From positions 5,153,339-5,217,338 of the forward strand of contig NZ_CP036292.1 of NCBI RefSeq assembly GCF_007751715.1: a stretch of 64,000 bases of DNA, written 5' to 3'. The notes below the pieces were generated by a model, which was not told the DNA's origin, ran no database searches, and saw only the letters and a list, made by a program, of their open reading frames with translations. Source of the stretch: Rosistilla oblonga. Lineage in GTDB: Bacteria; Planctomycetota; Planctomycetia; Pirellulales; Pirellulaceae. A program made the translations under genes and the position numbers. Shown one piece after another: positions 36,497 to 46,844 of the stretch; within the stretch, counting starts at the first letter, position 1; each line of letters opens with the position of its first letter.

Positions 36497-37672
36497 CTAC
36501 GGCGACGAGGCTGCGAGTAGTTGCCAGCAGGTGAGCTGCATGCGTGGCATGTGAAATGGACCTTTCCAGAGGCCCCCTTTTAATTGCGAGCTGATGCGGC
36601 CGTCGCGGTGTAGATACCCGAACCACTCTCCGAATTCGGGGTCGGGGAAATGGGAGTAGGTCCAGTCGTGGATGCTTTTGTGCCAGTCGGCGTATTTTGA
36701 ATCTCCGGTGAATTCATGAGCCATCAGCGTTGCGATGATGGCTTCGTTTTGAGGCCACCAGAATTTCATGTCGTGCCAATATTCCTGAACCGGCCGACCG
36801 TCGACATCGACGAAGTACAAGATGCCGCCATGCTCCTGGTCCCAGCCTCGCTGCCACATCCAATCGAGCATCCGGCAACCGGTTTGGATCAGCGGCGCGT
36901 CGCCGCGAAGCTTCCCTTCGAGCATGATGAACCATGCCCCTTCGATCGCATGACCGGGGTTGAGCTGCCGGCCGTCGAAGTGGTCGATGATCTCGCCGCC
37001 GGGACTCACCGTCTCCATCACACACTGAATCTCTTCCTTGAGATGGAACCGGCGGATGTCGTCGATACTTCGATCGATCCAGTCGTCGGCGTCGGGCAAT
37101 CCGATCGATTCGCGCAGCTCTTGCGCGGTCGCGATCGTGATCATCGGAAACCCGATGCCTCGCGACGGCCGCGTCGACGTGAACTTTGGTTCCACGCCCC
37201 GAGGGTTCAGATTGTGATCGATGAAGCGTTGGAACGTTTGTTTCGCTTTCTGTGCATACTGCTCGTCCCCCGTCGCCCTAAAAAGCTCTCCGTACGCGAT
37301 CGCTGCAAAACTCTCCGAAAACGCGTAGCGGCGTTTGCGAATCGGCTGGCCCTCTCTTGTCACATGAAACCACATCCGACCGTCGGACGGATCGAAACAA
37401 TGGGCATCGAGAAACCGAGCGCCATGCTTCGCCAGTTCCAGCCATTCTTCACGCGGTTCGACGTTGTTATAAAGCTCGCCCAACAGCCACGTGAAGCGAC
37501 CCTGCTGCCAGACACCTTTGTCGGTATCGATGACGCTGCCATCGCGATCCAACGACATCATGAACCCACCGTGCTGGCGATCGACGCAATGCTCGATCCA
37601 AAACGGCAGCGTGTCGTTTAATAATCCGTCGCGATAGGTCGCGAGGAGTTCGTGTCGGCGAATGGCATCCAT
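36497..37672 (-). CDS. N-acylglucosamine 2-epimerase family protein
   Basis: 391 residues from ATG 37672 (an ATG at 37681 is three codons upstream). Alpha/alpha barrel of the AGE/renin-binding-protein family, cytoplasmic. Motifs VWQQGRFTWLLGELYN, RYAFSESFAAIAYGELF, HAIEGAWFIMLEGKL, KFWWPQNEAIIATL and HGGILYFVDVDGRP carry the expected histidines. It interconverts N-acetylglucosamine and N-acetylmannosamine (or a related cellobiose-type substrate in other members). With NanM-like mutarotase and sialidase next door, a role in sialic-acid breakdown is probable. It faces the ROK gene. Confidence 0.88.
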   Translation of the reverse strand: MDAIRRHELLATYRDGLLNDTLPFWIEHCVDRQHGGFMMSLDRDGSVIDTDKGVWQQGRFTWLLGELYNNVEPREEWLELAKHGARFLDAHCFDPSDGRMWFHVTREGQPIRKRRYAFSESFAAIAYGELFRATGDEQYAQKAKQTFQRFIDHNLNPRGVEPKFTSTRPSRGIGFPMITIATAQELRESIGLPDADDWIDRSIDDIRRFHLKEEIQCVMETVSPGGEIIDHFDGRQLNPGHAIEGAWFIMLEGKLRGDAPLIQTGCRMLDWMWQRGWDQEHGGILYFVDVDGRPVQEYWHDMKFWWPQNEAIIATLMAHEFTGDSKYADWHKSIHDWTYSHFPDPEFGEWFGYLHRDGRISSQLKGGLWKGPFHMPRMQLTCWQLLAASSP

Positions 37673-38063
37673 CAAGAACATCTACCTTAGTGCAGGCGGC
37701 CAAGCTGCTGAGGGAAGTGACGATTCACAGGTTGGCGGCCCGAGTTCAACAGTTTGACTGGTCTCTTCTACAATGTATAAAGGTTTGGTCCAGCGAGATC
37801 GCCAGCTGGATTTTGCACGGCGAGAGTTATGGTGCAACCGACGACAAAACAGGTTGCGACTCTACTTATCATCTACAACCAGCCGTTGCTTGCGGCGACC
37901 TTCCAGAACCAGCCCCACAGCGCCGCGCGACCAACGCACCGGACCTGGCCAAGTCCGTCAGCGAAGCCACAACCGCCATCCGCAGGCGATGGAACAGGAC
38001 TAAGCCGACACCAACCCTCGACGCGAGACAGCCAAAGAAAACGGCGTAGTTAGCAAGTTCCAA
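37673..38063. other. Intergenic stretch between the AGE and NanM-like genes
   Basis: About 390 bases. Promoter of the leftward AGE gene is expected here. A rightward promoter-like pair is listed separately. Small plus-strand frames (up to 76 codons) have no family resemblance. No repeat or RNA recognised. Confidence 0.4.
37754..37781 (+). promoter_or_regulatory. Orphan promoter-like sequence
   Basis: TTGACT at 37754-37759, 16 bases, TATAAA at 37776-37781. It points right, into non-coding DNA and the end of the NanM-like gene, so it could make a small or antisense RNA. Confidence 0.35.
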
Positions 38064-39161
38064 TCAGGGCTTCGCTCGCTTCACAGCGACGCGATACACC
38101 TTGGGCGTGCGTGTTCGCGGCCGGACTTCGCCCGTCGGAACGATGATATCATCGCCCCACTGGATTGCCGTGGTCGTGACTTGGTTGATTGCAGTCTCCC
38201 CGGCGGACGCCCAGGTATCGGTGGTTGTGTGATAAACGGTCGCCTGATTGCCAAATCCGGGATGGTTGTCCTTCAGGACGTCTCCCTGGAAGAACAGTTC
38301 CCCCGTCGCTCCGCCGAGCACAAGAATCTGACTCTTCCCATATTTGATACTGGTACCAGCCATCGAGCATCGCGGTGCGTCGCTCCGCTGCCGCCACTCT
38401 CCCTTGCTCGGATTGAACTCCCAAACATCGCGAAGAAACTCATAACTAGAGGGTTCATCGGCCGGTCCCACCTGACGCCGTCCGCTGATCACATACACAC
38501 AATCGTTGTCGCCATTGTGCTGGCTGACCGTCAGGTTCAGCGCCCGCGAGGGACCTGGCCATGCGGGCAACTCCTTCCAAACAAATTCGTCGCGGCTCTC
38601 CTTCTTCGCTAAGTCCAGCGACCAGAAATTCGTCATCGCGGTCTCCAACGACGGACCGCTCTGGCCGCCGGCGAGATAGATCACATCGCCGATGATCGTT
38701 GCGGCAGTGAACGCGCACGGCTTCGGCAGCGAAGGGTAATCGGTCGTCGCAACACGTTTGGACTCAGCATCCCAGCTCAACAGAAACACGTCGTCAAAGG
38801 TCTCTTCGGAATCGTTCCCGCCGATACAGACGACACCATCTTCGGTCGAGACCGACGCACCATAGGCGACGGGTCGCTTCAGAGTGCCACTCTCTTTCCA
38901 ATGGTATTTTTTCCCATCTCTCGTCATCACAAAGATGCCGTCATGCCAGACCTTATCGTTTTCCCAAACCGGCCTGGGGAAGTTTGCACCGCCGGCGACG
39001 ATCACCACATCGTTGTGTACACCAGCAAACGGTCCCGCAAAACCGAGCGGATCCGGAATCGGCGGCAGTTCAGTCCAGGACAACAAATCTTTGTCCGCCG
39101 CGCGGGTGGAGGAGGCGAGCACCGCAAACAACAGCATCAGATACAGGAAGCGTTTCATCAT
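38064..39161 (-). CDS. nanM: Secreted cyclically permuted kelch mutarotase (NanM-like)
   Basis: 365 residues with signal peptide (MKRFLYLMLLFAVLASSTRAAD). Kelch-propeller blades with GG pairs (DVVIVAGGANFPRP, VVCIGGND, VIYLAGGQSG, QILVLGGATGE) and the characteristic WTELPPIPDPLGFAGPFAGVHND opening of the cyclically permuted mutarotase family, whose E. coli member NanM converts alpha- to beta-N-acetylneuraminate in the periplasm. It is divergent from the GntR gene, and the shared operator lies 65 bases before its ATG. It likely acts on sialic acid freed by the neighbouring sialidase. Confidence 0.85.
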   Translation of the reverse strand: MMKRFLYLMLLFAVLASSTRAADKDLLSWTELPPIPDPLGFAGPFAGVHNDVVIVAGGANFPRPVWENDKVWHDGIFVMTRDGKKYHWKESGTLKRPVAYGASVSTEDGVVCIGGNDSEETFDDVFLLSWDAESKRVATTDYPSLPKPCAFTAATIIGDVIYLAGGQSGPSLETAMTNFWSLDLAKKESRDEFVWKELPAWPGPSRALNLTVSQHNGDNDCVYVISGRRQVGPADEPSSYEFLRDVWEFNPSKGEWRQRSDAPRCSMAGTSIKYGKSQILVLGGATGELFFQGDVLKDNHPGFGNQATVYHTTTDTWASAGETAINQVTTTAIQWGDDIIVPTGEVRPRTRTPKVYRVAVKRAKP

Positions 39162-39225
39162 TCATTGTCCCAATTGCGCGACATTGGCAAGCGTCGCCGG
39201 ACGAACGAAACGACTTGCCTTGCAT

Positions 39226-39246
39226 GTTATCCAACGTTATAACATA
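39226..39246. promoter_or_regulatory. Operator 1, inverted repeat TGTTAT-N8-ATAACA
   Basis: Lies between the divergent nanM-like and gntR genes, starting with ATGTTAT and ending with ATAACATA. The sequence of 21 bases from GTTATC to AACATA differs from the copy at 42144-42164 at only two positions. Proposed binding site of the GntR regulator. Confidence 0.7.
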
Positions 39247-39287
39247 TCGACACTAATCCCTCGTTGGAAGTCTTCAGCGAACGAAAA

Positions 39288-39983
39288 ATGGAACAAACAC
39301 TTGCCGAACGATCGTACGACTACATTCGCAACAAGCTTGCGTGTGGCGATCTAGCCCCCGGCATGCGGTTGGTCAATCGCGTTCTCGCCAGCGAAATCGG
39401 CGTCAGCGTGATTCCAGTTCGGGAGGCGATCCATCGCCTGGCGAGCGAGGGTCTCATCGAACATGTCCCCGGCTCCGGCGCGTTCGTTCGCAAGTCCGAC
39501 CCGCAAGCGATCGACGATCTGTACGTGTTGCGCGATGCATTGGAGAGTTGTGCAGCGGGGGAAGCGGCGTTGCACATCACCGAATTTCAAATCGATGAAC
39601 TGGTTTCGATCCTCGACGAGGCGTTGGAACTGGCCGAGCAAATCACGAAGAGCCGCAAACAACACGCCACTAAGACACAGATGATCGCATGGCTGGCAAC
39701 CGAACAGCGATTCCATGAGCTTGTGTTTGAGGCGGCTCGCAATCAACTCCTAGCTAAGGTGGCGCAGGAGCATCGAGCGATCGGCCAGATCTTCGACGCC
39801 CAACGCGACAACCCTCAACTCCTCACATCGGATGTCGCCAACCAGACCTGCGTCGGAAAGTCGGAACTGATCAAAGCCTTCCGGCAACGCGACCAACGCA
39901 AAGCCCGGGAACTGATGAGCGAACAGATCCAACGCGGTCGCAAAGAAGTCATGCGACACATCCGCGCCGCAACAAAGCGATAG
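39288..39983 (+). CDS. GntR/FCD-family transcriptional regulator
   Basis: 231 residues from the ATG at 39288 (an in-frame TTG at 39264 adds 8). N-terminal GntR winged helix: RSYDYIRNKLACGDLAPGMRLVNRVLASEIGVSVIPVREAIHRLASEGLIEHVPGSGAFV; C-terminal FCD all-helical effector domain (LYVLRDALESCAAGEAALH, EQRFHELVFEAARNQLLAK, SELIKAFRQRDQRKARELMSEQI) with the usual metal-site Asp/His pattern. Given neighbours, the effector is probably sialic acid or a derivative, as for E. coli NanR, which is also a GntR/FCD protein. Operator 1 lies 42 bases before the start, suggesting autoregulation. Confidence 0.9.
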   Translation: MEQTLAERSYDYIRNKLACGDLAPGMRLVNRVLASEIGVSVIPVREAIHRLASEGLIEHVPGSGAFVRKSDPQAIDDLYVLRDALESCAAGEAALHITEFQIDELVSILDEALELAEQITKSRKQHATKTQMIAWLATEQRFHELVFEAARNQLLAKVAQEHRAIGQIFDAQRDNPQLLTSDVANQTCVGKSELIKAFRQRDQRKARELMSEQIQRGRKEVMRHIRAATKR

Positions 39984-40034
39984 CGCCGAGGAACGGTTCC
40001 GCCATCGAAAAGGCCTGACCGCCGAAGGCTCGCC

Positions 40035-42089
40035 TTACTCATCGCCCGAGTTCGTTGTGCTGCCGATCGGCGAGACGATATCGCTCAACGGAATGCGTTG
40101 GAATGTCAGCTGAGCCTGGCTTCCCTCGTACAGGATGCCGACTGTCTTTTCGTCGATCATCGTCATACACGAATACCCTGCGCCATTCCCTTCATCGAGC
40201 AGAACCTGGTGCTGCTTGGGCCACGTCGATCCACGATCCGCGGAGGCTTTGATCGTGATGTGATTGCGGCCACGCAGACTATTGGGATTCGAGAACAGCA
40301 GCCAACCGCCGACATCTCTTCCCACTTCCCTGTCTGCATCGATCAGACTGGCCATGCACGCTTGGGGCTCGATCAACGCCAGTTCCGACGTTGGGTGCTT
40401 TTGCCACGTTTTCCCCATGTCGTGTGTCGTCATCACAACCCGCGCCGAATCGCGGTTGTAGCGGCAGTTCAGCATCAAGACTCCCGGTTCGACTTCGACA
40501 ACTTGAGCCTCGGTCGTATCGTCGAACGCTCCCGTTCCCACGTGCCATGTCTCGCCGTGATCCTTGGAATAGATGATTGTTGAATGCGGAAGCCGTTGCT
40601 GTTCGGGAGGGTCCTGGTACTGAGCCGCAAAGACGATCGTTCCGTCTCGCATCGTGATCCCCTTGCCTGGCCCCTGCAGGATGAAGCACCACTGCGGGCG
40701 TTTGATCTGTTCGGTGATATTGATCGGCAGCGACCACGTGAGCCCGTCGTCGTCGCTGCGGACAAGCATCAATTGGCCCGTCTCTTCCGGAGCCAAACCT
40801 TGCCCCGATCCCCGCCATGCCCGATCGCCGTGGCTCCATGTCCCCGCCACCCAGATCGTGCCCGTGTTGCGATCGACCAGCACCGCCGGGTCGCCAACGC
40901 CATCGTACTTCCACTTCGGATCGTCCCCCATGTCGATGATCGTTTTCATCGGCTCCCACGTCCGTCCGCCATCGGTCGAACGCGACATCCCAACATCGAT
41001 ATCGCCTGGCAGATCCCGGCCACTGCGATGACGAATATCGTAGACGCCGATCAACGTTCCTCGATTGGTCGTTGCCAGCCCCGGAATGCGATAGGTGTGG
41101 ACGTCGTCATCCCCGTGTTGCCGCATCGCAACTCCCATCCGCTGCCGCTGTATCGGCGAATCGAGCTCGACCGTTTCGCCGTTGGAAAATTTTACCTGTT
41201 CAATCGTGGCACCGACCTGTCGATCGATGTTGGCATCTTCCCGAAGTCGACAACGAAGCCAGACGATGTTCTCTCCCTGCTCCAACGGCTGAGACGTTTG
41301 CAGCGTCGTGGCGGCGTTGTCAGCCAGCTCGACCGGCTCGCCATCGCCGACCTGCAGCGACTCGATCTGCTGCACGCCAACCACCCTCGCCCGCAACTCC
41401 ACAATCGAGATCGGGTCCAGGATCCCCGTCACTTCGACCTTCAGCTTGACCAGCGAACTGGACTGCGTACCGACAAGAGCGGGAAGCGAAAATGGCACCA
41501 ATTCGACGTTGGTCACCTTCTGCGGTTCAGCCGGTCCGATAGTGAGATCGTCGATCAGAATCCCCGCGTCAGCCGGACTCGTACATGTGAACCGCAACTG
41601 CTCCACACTGTCGTCGTTGATCGGGACGATCACGTGACTCAAAAACGACCGTCCGACGCGGACGACATCATCACCGCGAAAGATCTCCGCCCAATCGTCC
41701 CCCGCTTTCTTCTCAACCCGAAACGTAAAGGGAGCTCTTTGAGTCCAGCGTTCGGCTCGGAACGAGAGCGTACCGGAGGTGTCGACGGCATCGGGCAGTC
41801 GAAGTCTGACGACGGTCTTTTCACCTCCCGCTAGATGCAACGCCTGGCGTCCCGAGTGAGCATGTCTCGCACTGACCGACGCGACTCCGGAATCGGATGT
41901 CCAATTCCCCAGGTTGGTATCGAGCTTTTCAAACCGCCCCGATTTCACTTCCTCGAAACTCGTTGTCCTCGATCCGGAATCCGCTCCCGAATCGCGAGCC
42001 GCTTCGTCGGCCGAAACGCTCCCAACCAGAGACAGGATGCAGAGGATGGCCCAAAACCATCGAGAGGGGAACGCACATGAAGTCGTCAT
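40035..42089 (-). CDS. Secreted exo-alpha-sialidase (GH33)
   Basis: 684 residues. Signal peptide WFWAILCILSLVGSVSA, then a beta-sandwich region (about 45-310) of carbohydrate-binding type, then a six-bladed propeller. Sialidase hallmarks: TYRIPGL at about residue 335 with the first of three carboxylate-binding arginines, and five Asp boxes (STDGGRTWEP, SDDDGLTWSL, SKDHGETWHV, THDMGKTWQK, SADRGSTWPK); EAQVVEVEPGVLMLNCR contains the likely glutamate and RGRNHITI an arginine. It removes terminal sialic acid from extracellular glycans. Operator 2 lies 55 bases before the ATG. Confidence 0.92.
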   Translation of the reverse strand: MTTSCAFPSRWFWAILCILSLVGSVSADEAARDSGADSGSRTTSFEEVKSGRFEKLDTNLGNWTSDSGVASVSARHAHSGRQALHLAGGEKTVVRLRLPDAVDTSGTLSFRAERWTQRAPFTFRVEKKAGDDWAEIFRGDDVVRVGRSFLSHVIVPINDDSVEQLRFTCTSPADAGILIDDLTIGPAEPQKVTNVELVPFSLPALVGTQSSSLVKLKVEVTGILDPISIVELRARVVGVQQIESLQVGDGEPVELADNAATTLQTSQPLEQGENIVWLRCRLREDANIDRQVGATIEQVKFSNGETVELDSPIQRQRMGVAMRQHGDDDVHTYRIPGLATTNRGTLIGVYDIRHRSGRDLPGDIDVGMSRSTDGGRTWEPMKTIIDMGDDPKWKYDGVGDPAVLVDRNTGTIWVAGTWSHGDRAWRGSGQGLAPEETGQLMLVRSDDDGLTWSLPINITEQIKRPQWCFILQGPGKGITMRDGTIVFAAQYQDPPEQQRLPHSTIIYSKDHGETWHVGTGAFDDTTEAQVVEVEPGVLMLNCRYNRDSARVVMTTHDMGKTWQKHPTSELALIEPQACMASLIDADREVGRDVGGWLLFSNPNSLRGRNHITIKASADRGSTWPKQHQVLLDEGNGAGYSCMTMIDEKTVGILYEGSQAQLTFQRIPLSDIVSPIGSTTNSGDE

Positions 42090-42143
42090 TTTTACGGCTT
42101 TCTGAATCGAATGCGAAAGGGCGAGGCCTTACTCCAGCCCATT

Positions 42144-42164
42144 GTTATCTCACGTTATAACATA
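42144..42164. promoter_or_regulatory. Operator 2, inverted repeat TGTTAT-N8-ATAACA
   Basis: Second copy of the operator between nanM and gntR (19 of 21 bases identical), placed before the sialidase gene. The half-sites TGTTAT and ATAACA are identical in both copies while two of the eight spacer bases differ, which is the pattern expected of a protein-binding site. Confidence 0.7.
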
Positions 42165-42439
42165 AAGATCCAACATGCGATCGGCAAGCAAAACTCGATA
42201 AAAACCGACGAAACACCAGCGGCGATCACCAGACCAGCGAAGCGCGAGGGAGGGATGCAGCCCAATACTCCGGCGTCCGAACGATGGGTGCGATGGTCTC
42301 CTCAAGCAATCAAAAGACGCGACATCAAGCTGATCGTTTGCAGAATGACGGCGATGGTCGAAGCGAGCGTTCACAGATGGTTCCAACGCGCCGATGATGC
42401 TTGTAGTGTTTCCATCGCTCTTGGCTGCCTGGGATTCTC

Positions 42440-42958
42440 CTATAGCGGTGGTAGCCTCAGCTTGCGCACGACTTGCATGGGCAGAAACAGATGAGAAGGA
42501 TTATCTTGAAGAGGCGTAAACCCGTACTTGAGATAGAACTGTTTCGCTCGGTCATTGATCGCATCCACTTCGACCGCTTGGATACCAATTTTGGCTGCAA
42601 GATATTCGACTCGCCGCAGCGCATCGAGCAATAAGAATTCTCCAAGACCTTGCCCACGCACCGTGGTATCGACGGCGAGCCTCCCGATGAGCACCACTGG
42701 TAAGTCGATTTGAGGTAACCCTCTGGCTTGATCTTTGGCCAACGCTTCGTAGACAACCGTGTGATTCGATAGGGCGTAATATCCCTTGACCGCATTCCCC
42801 CCATCGCCAACAAGTACATACGTCCGGGCAAGATCGCGTTTTTCATACTGGCTAATCTTCGTGGCAAGCCAATCGTTCAGAACGGCGACGCCACAGTCGA
42901 ATCCGGTACGGACATGCTTTTTCCGCTCAAACGGCTCGATGCCCCACACATTACCCAT
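42440..42958 (-). CDS. GNAT-family toxin (TacT/AtaT-like)
   Basis: 172 residues. GNAT acetyltransferase fold: GFDCGVAVLNDWLATKISQYEKRDLARTYVLV, then coenzyme A loop LIGRLAVDTTVRGQGLGEFLLLDALRRV with R/Q-x-x-G-x-G/A pattern, and VEVDAINDRAKQFYLKYGF. TacT-type toxins acetylate the amino group of aminoacyl-tRNA and block translation. The gene follows its antitoxin with no gap (TAG then ATG). Family members with this size and this RHH partner are well known. Confidence 0.9.
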   Translation of the reverse strand: MGNVWGIEPFERKKHVRTGFDCGVAVLNDWLATKISQYEKRDLARTYVLVGDGGNAVKGYYALSNHTVVYEALAKDQARGLPQIDLPVVLIGRLAVDTTVRGQGLGEFLLLDALRRVEYLAAKIGIQAVEVDAINDRAKQFYLKYGFTPLQDNPSHLFLPMQVVRKLRLPPL

Positions 42959-43237
42959 CTAACCAATTCGCTTCTTGTAACGGCGAGCCGCGGCTTTTAA
43001 TGCATCATTCGGCTTTGCATCCGCCGCACGGAGGGCTCCGAGAAATGCATCCCGATCCCGAGTGGATAGCCTTGTAAACTGAGCTTCTTGAATGACCTGA
43101 CGCGCTTCTCGCACAACGGTCGAAACAGTGAACTCGCTGACCGTCTGACCGAGCGCGGTGGCCGCCTCTTCGATAACCTGCTTCAACTCGCTCGCCAAGC
43201 GAACATTGATTCGCGCATCATTTTTTGTAGTCGCCAT
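42959..43237 (-). CDS. DUF1778/TacA-like ribbon-helix-helix antitoxin
   Basis: 92 residues from the ATG at 43237 (another ATG at 43258 is in frame). N-terminal ribbon-helix-helix (KNDARINVRLASELKQVIEEAATALGQTVSEFTVSTVVREARQVI) and a C-terminal tail rich in Ala and Lys that would wrap the toxin. Binds its own promoter and neutralises the GNAT toxin. Its stop abuts the toxin ATG. Confidence 0.9.
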   Translation of the reverse strand: MATTKNDARINVRLASELKQVIEEAATALGQTVSEFTVSTVVREARQVIQEAQFTRLSTRDRDAFLGALRAADAKPNDALKAAARRYKKRIG

Positions 43238-43493
43238 GTGTTCCCTCGAAGCTAACAATCACAAGTGGCAAATTGCCACCTCAACATAAACCACTCCCCG
43301 CCGTACGTCAATATGCCACACAGTGTTCAGGTTGTCTGTTCGAGCAAGGCTCGCTCACTCGTCAGTAGTGACGTCCATTGCAGGTTGCGTCTGCCGCGAC
43401 ACAGGGCAACGTCGATGCTGAAGCGCGGGACGTGCACCGGATCGAATCGCATGCGCCCCGCCTGGAACACGGATTCAACCGCGGCTCGGCCTG

Positions 43494-43973
43494 CTACAGC
43501 AGACTGATCACCAACATGACCACCGCCGAAGCGGAGGCGATCGTGCGGACGTGGTTCCATCGTGTCCAGAGGCTTTGGTAGGTGCGCCAATACTCGATCG
43601 CTCGCGGCGAAGGCTCCGAAAATTGCTCCAGCTGGTTGTTCATGGGCACGTTGCGTGTTGCCGTTACGACGAAACCGCCGACCAGATAGGTGCTTGCTCC
43701 CGCAATTGCCCACTGCCATCCCGGTTGACGCTGTCCAAGTGAGCAAACGATGAGCCCCAAGCAGACGATCGCGGTTCCGAAAAATACAGTCAGAAACACC
43801 GAGTTCAAAATGGTCCGGTTGATCGACTGCATCGCATTGAGGCCTTCGGCCGACGACAGCTGGGACAGCGCTTGCATCACCGCAACCGAAAAGACAAAAA
43901 ACAATCCCGCCATCAGGCCACAGCCCGCGATGGCAAGGATCGTGAGCGATTCAAGAAACGAGAATGGCGACAT
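43494..43973 (-). CDS. DUF1772 (anthrone oxygenase-like) membrane protein
   Basis: 159 residues with four hydrophobic helices (ILAIAGCGLMAGLFFVFSVAVM, SVFLTVFFGTAIVCLGLIVC, WAIAGASTYLVGGFVVT, ASASAVVMLVISLL) and the family motifs MQSINRTILN, ATRNVPMNN and WTRWNHVRTIASA. Members include fungal anthrone oxygenases, but bacterial ones have unknown roles. Isolated gene. Confidence 0.85.
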   Translation of the reverse strand: MSPFSFLESLTILAIAGCGLMAGLFFVFSVAVMQALSQLSSAEGLNAMQSINRTILNSVFLTVFFGTAIVCLGLIVCSLGQRQPGWQWAIAGASTYLVGGFVVTATRNVPMNNQLEQFSEPSPRAIEYWRTYQSLWTRWNHVRTIASASAVVMLVISLL

Positions 43974-44342
43974 GCGGGAGCCTGGGTTCGAGTCTCAAAA
44001 AACAATATCGCGATTATCCGTCGCGACTCTCGTACTGGGATAGTTTAGTTTCCAGTTCGCGGATGCGGTTTTCCAATCGCTCCATCACCGGAGACACGTC
44101 GCGCTAGAGGAAACCTTTTGTGAATATGTTAAGGGCAGTTCACGTCCCACGCCTCGACGGTGAACAAGATCGCTCGTTCGATTTGAAACGCTGCAGCCTG
44201 CGCCGCGGAGAGGCATCTGCTGTCCGGCGGCAAGTTCATCTACAATCCCAGATCTAACGATCCCCACTGCCATGGACAACTCCCATGCGATGCAACCGAT
44301 GGCTCCAACGCAAAGTGCTCTCCAAGACGGAAGGAAGTCGCG
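43974..44342. other. Intergenic region before nrfH
   Basis: About 370 bases. The only coding-like feature is a 27-codon minus-strand frame listed separately. No regulator site for nrfHA recognised. Confidence 0.4.
44014..44097 (-). CDS. Possible tiny coiled-coil protein or gene remnant
   Basis: 27 codons from a GTG, directly after an in-frame stop: VSPVMERLENRIRELETKLS is strongly heptad-like (SlyX-type coil). No ribosome site is visible. It may be the tail of a decayed gene. Confidence 0.25.
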   Translation of the reverse strand: MSPVMERLENRIRELETKLSQYESRDG

Positions 44343-44867
44343 ATGTCCGCGGATAGTTCGCAAACCGACGCACCGCTCGACGAAGGCCAGCCGCCCGATG
44401 AAGCCAAGCGGCCGATGCGTTTCGGCAAGGTAGCGATGACGTTTTTTGTCTGCCTGGGTCTGCTGGCGGGTGTCGGGACGTTTACGTTTGGATACGGCAA
44501 AGGGGCCAGCTATCTGAGCAACAATCCGGAAACCTGCATCAATTGTCACGTAATGCAGGACCACATGGATTCCTGGCAACAGAGCAGCCATCATCACGTC
44601 GCCGTCTGCAACGACTGTCACTTGCCCCACGACTTCGTTGGCAAATGGGTCACCAAAGCCGACAATGGCTTCTTCCATTCGCTCGCCTTCACGATGGGAG
44701 GCTACAAAGATCCGATCCAGATCAAGCCGCGAAACCAACGCGTGACGCAGAGCACCTGCATATCGTGTCATAAGGATTTTGTTCATCCTCTGCTGCCAGC
44801 GACCGCCGGGCACGACATGTTATCGTGCGTCCATTGCCACGCCGATGTCGGCCATGCCGGTCGTTAG
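44343..44867 (+). CDS. nrfH: Cytochrome c nitrite reductase small subunit NrfH-like (tetrahaem)
   Basis: 174 residues. Membrane anchor near residues 29-50 (VAMTFFVCLGLLAGVGTFTFGYG) and four CXXCH haem sites: CINCH 65, CNDCH 89, CISCH 139, CVHCH 162. Family NapC/NrfH: takes electrons from menaquinol and passes them to NrfA. TCINCHVMQDHMDSW is typical of NrfH, in which the methionine after the first motif is part of the menaquinol-side haem environment. It is followed after 117 bases by nrfA. Confidence 0.94.
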   Translation: MSADSSQTDAPLDEGQPPDEAKRPMRFGKVAMTFFVCLGLLAGVGTFTFGYGKGASYLSNNPETCINCHVMQDHMDSWQQSSHHHVAVCNDCHLPHDFVGKWVTKADNGFFHSLAFTMGGYKDPIQIKPRNQRVTQSTCISCHKDFVHPLLPATAGHDMLSCVHCHADVGHAGR

Positions 44868-44984
44868 ATCGATCGCCCGACGCGGGATCGATTTCCCCGC
44901 CAGGCCGCGACGCCCGATCCGACACGTCGACTTTACTCGCCACACAAACTTCCACTTCGATTCGCCTTCAACCGATCGCCTCTC

Positions 44985-46556
<1,572 letters not shown>

Positions 46557-46844
46557 ATAAGCGACGCCGACGCGCGTGCATTCCTTTCGATCGCCAAGGG
46601 CAATTCTGCGGCGATCGGAAGCGATTTGGATGGTCCGATCATGCGGATTCTGCCGCAATTCGCCTTCGTTTCCCCGCGACTCGCCCACAAAATGGGACCA
46701 GCCAACGGCAGCGTCTCAGCTTGCCCTGCGTTCTCGATTAAGATGGCACAGCGTCGCATTGGCTGCCGCAGTTTTGTCGCTGCCCCAGCAAATGCGACCG
46801 CAACTGATTTCATCGCCTGTTCAAATCGCATGGAAACCCACCTA

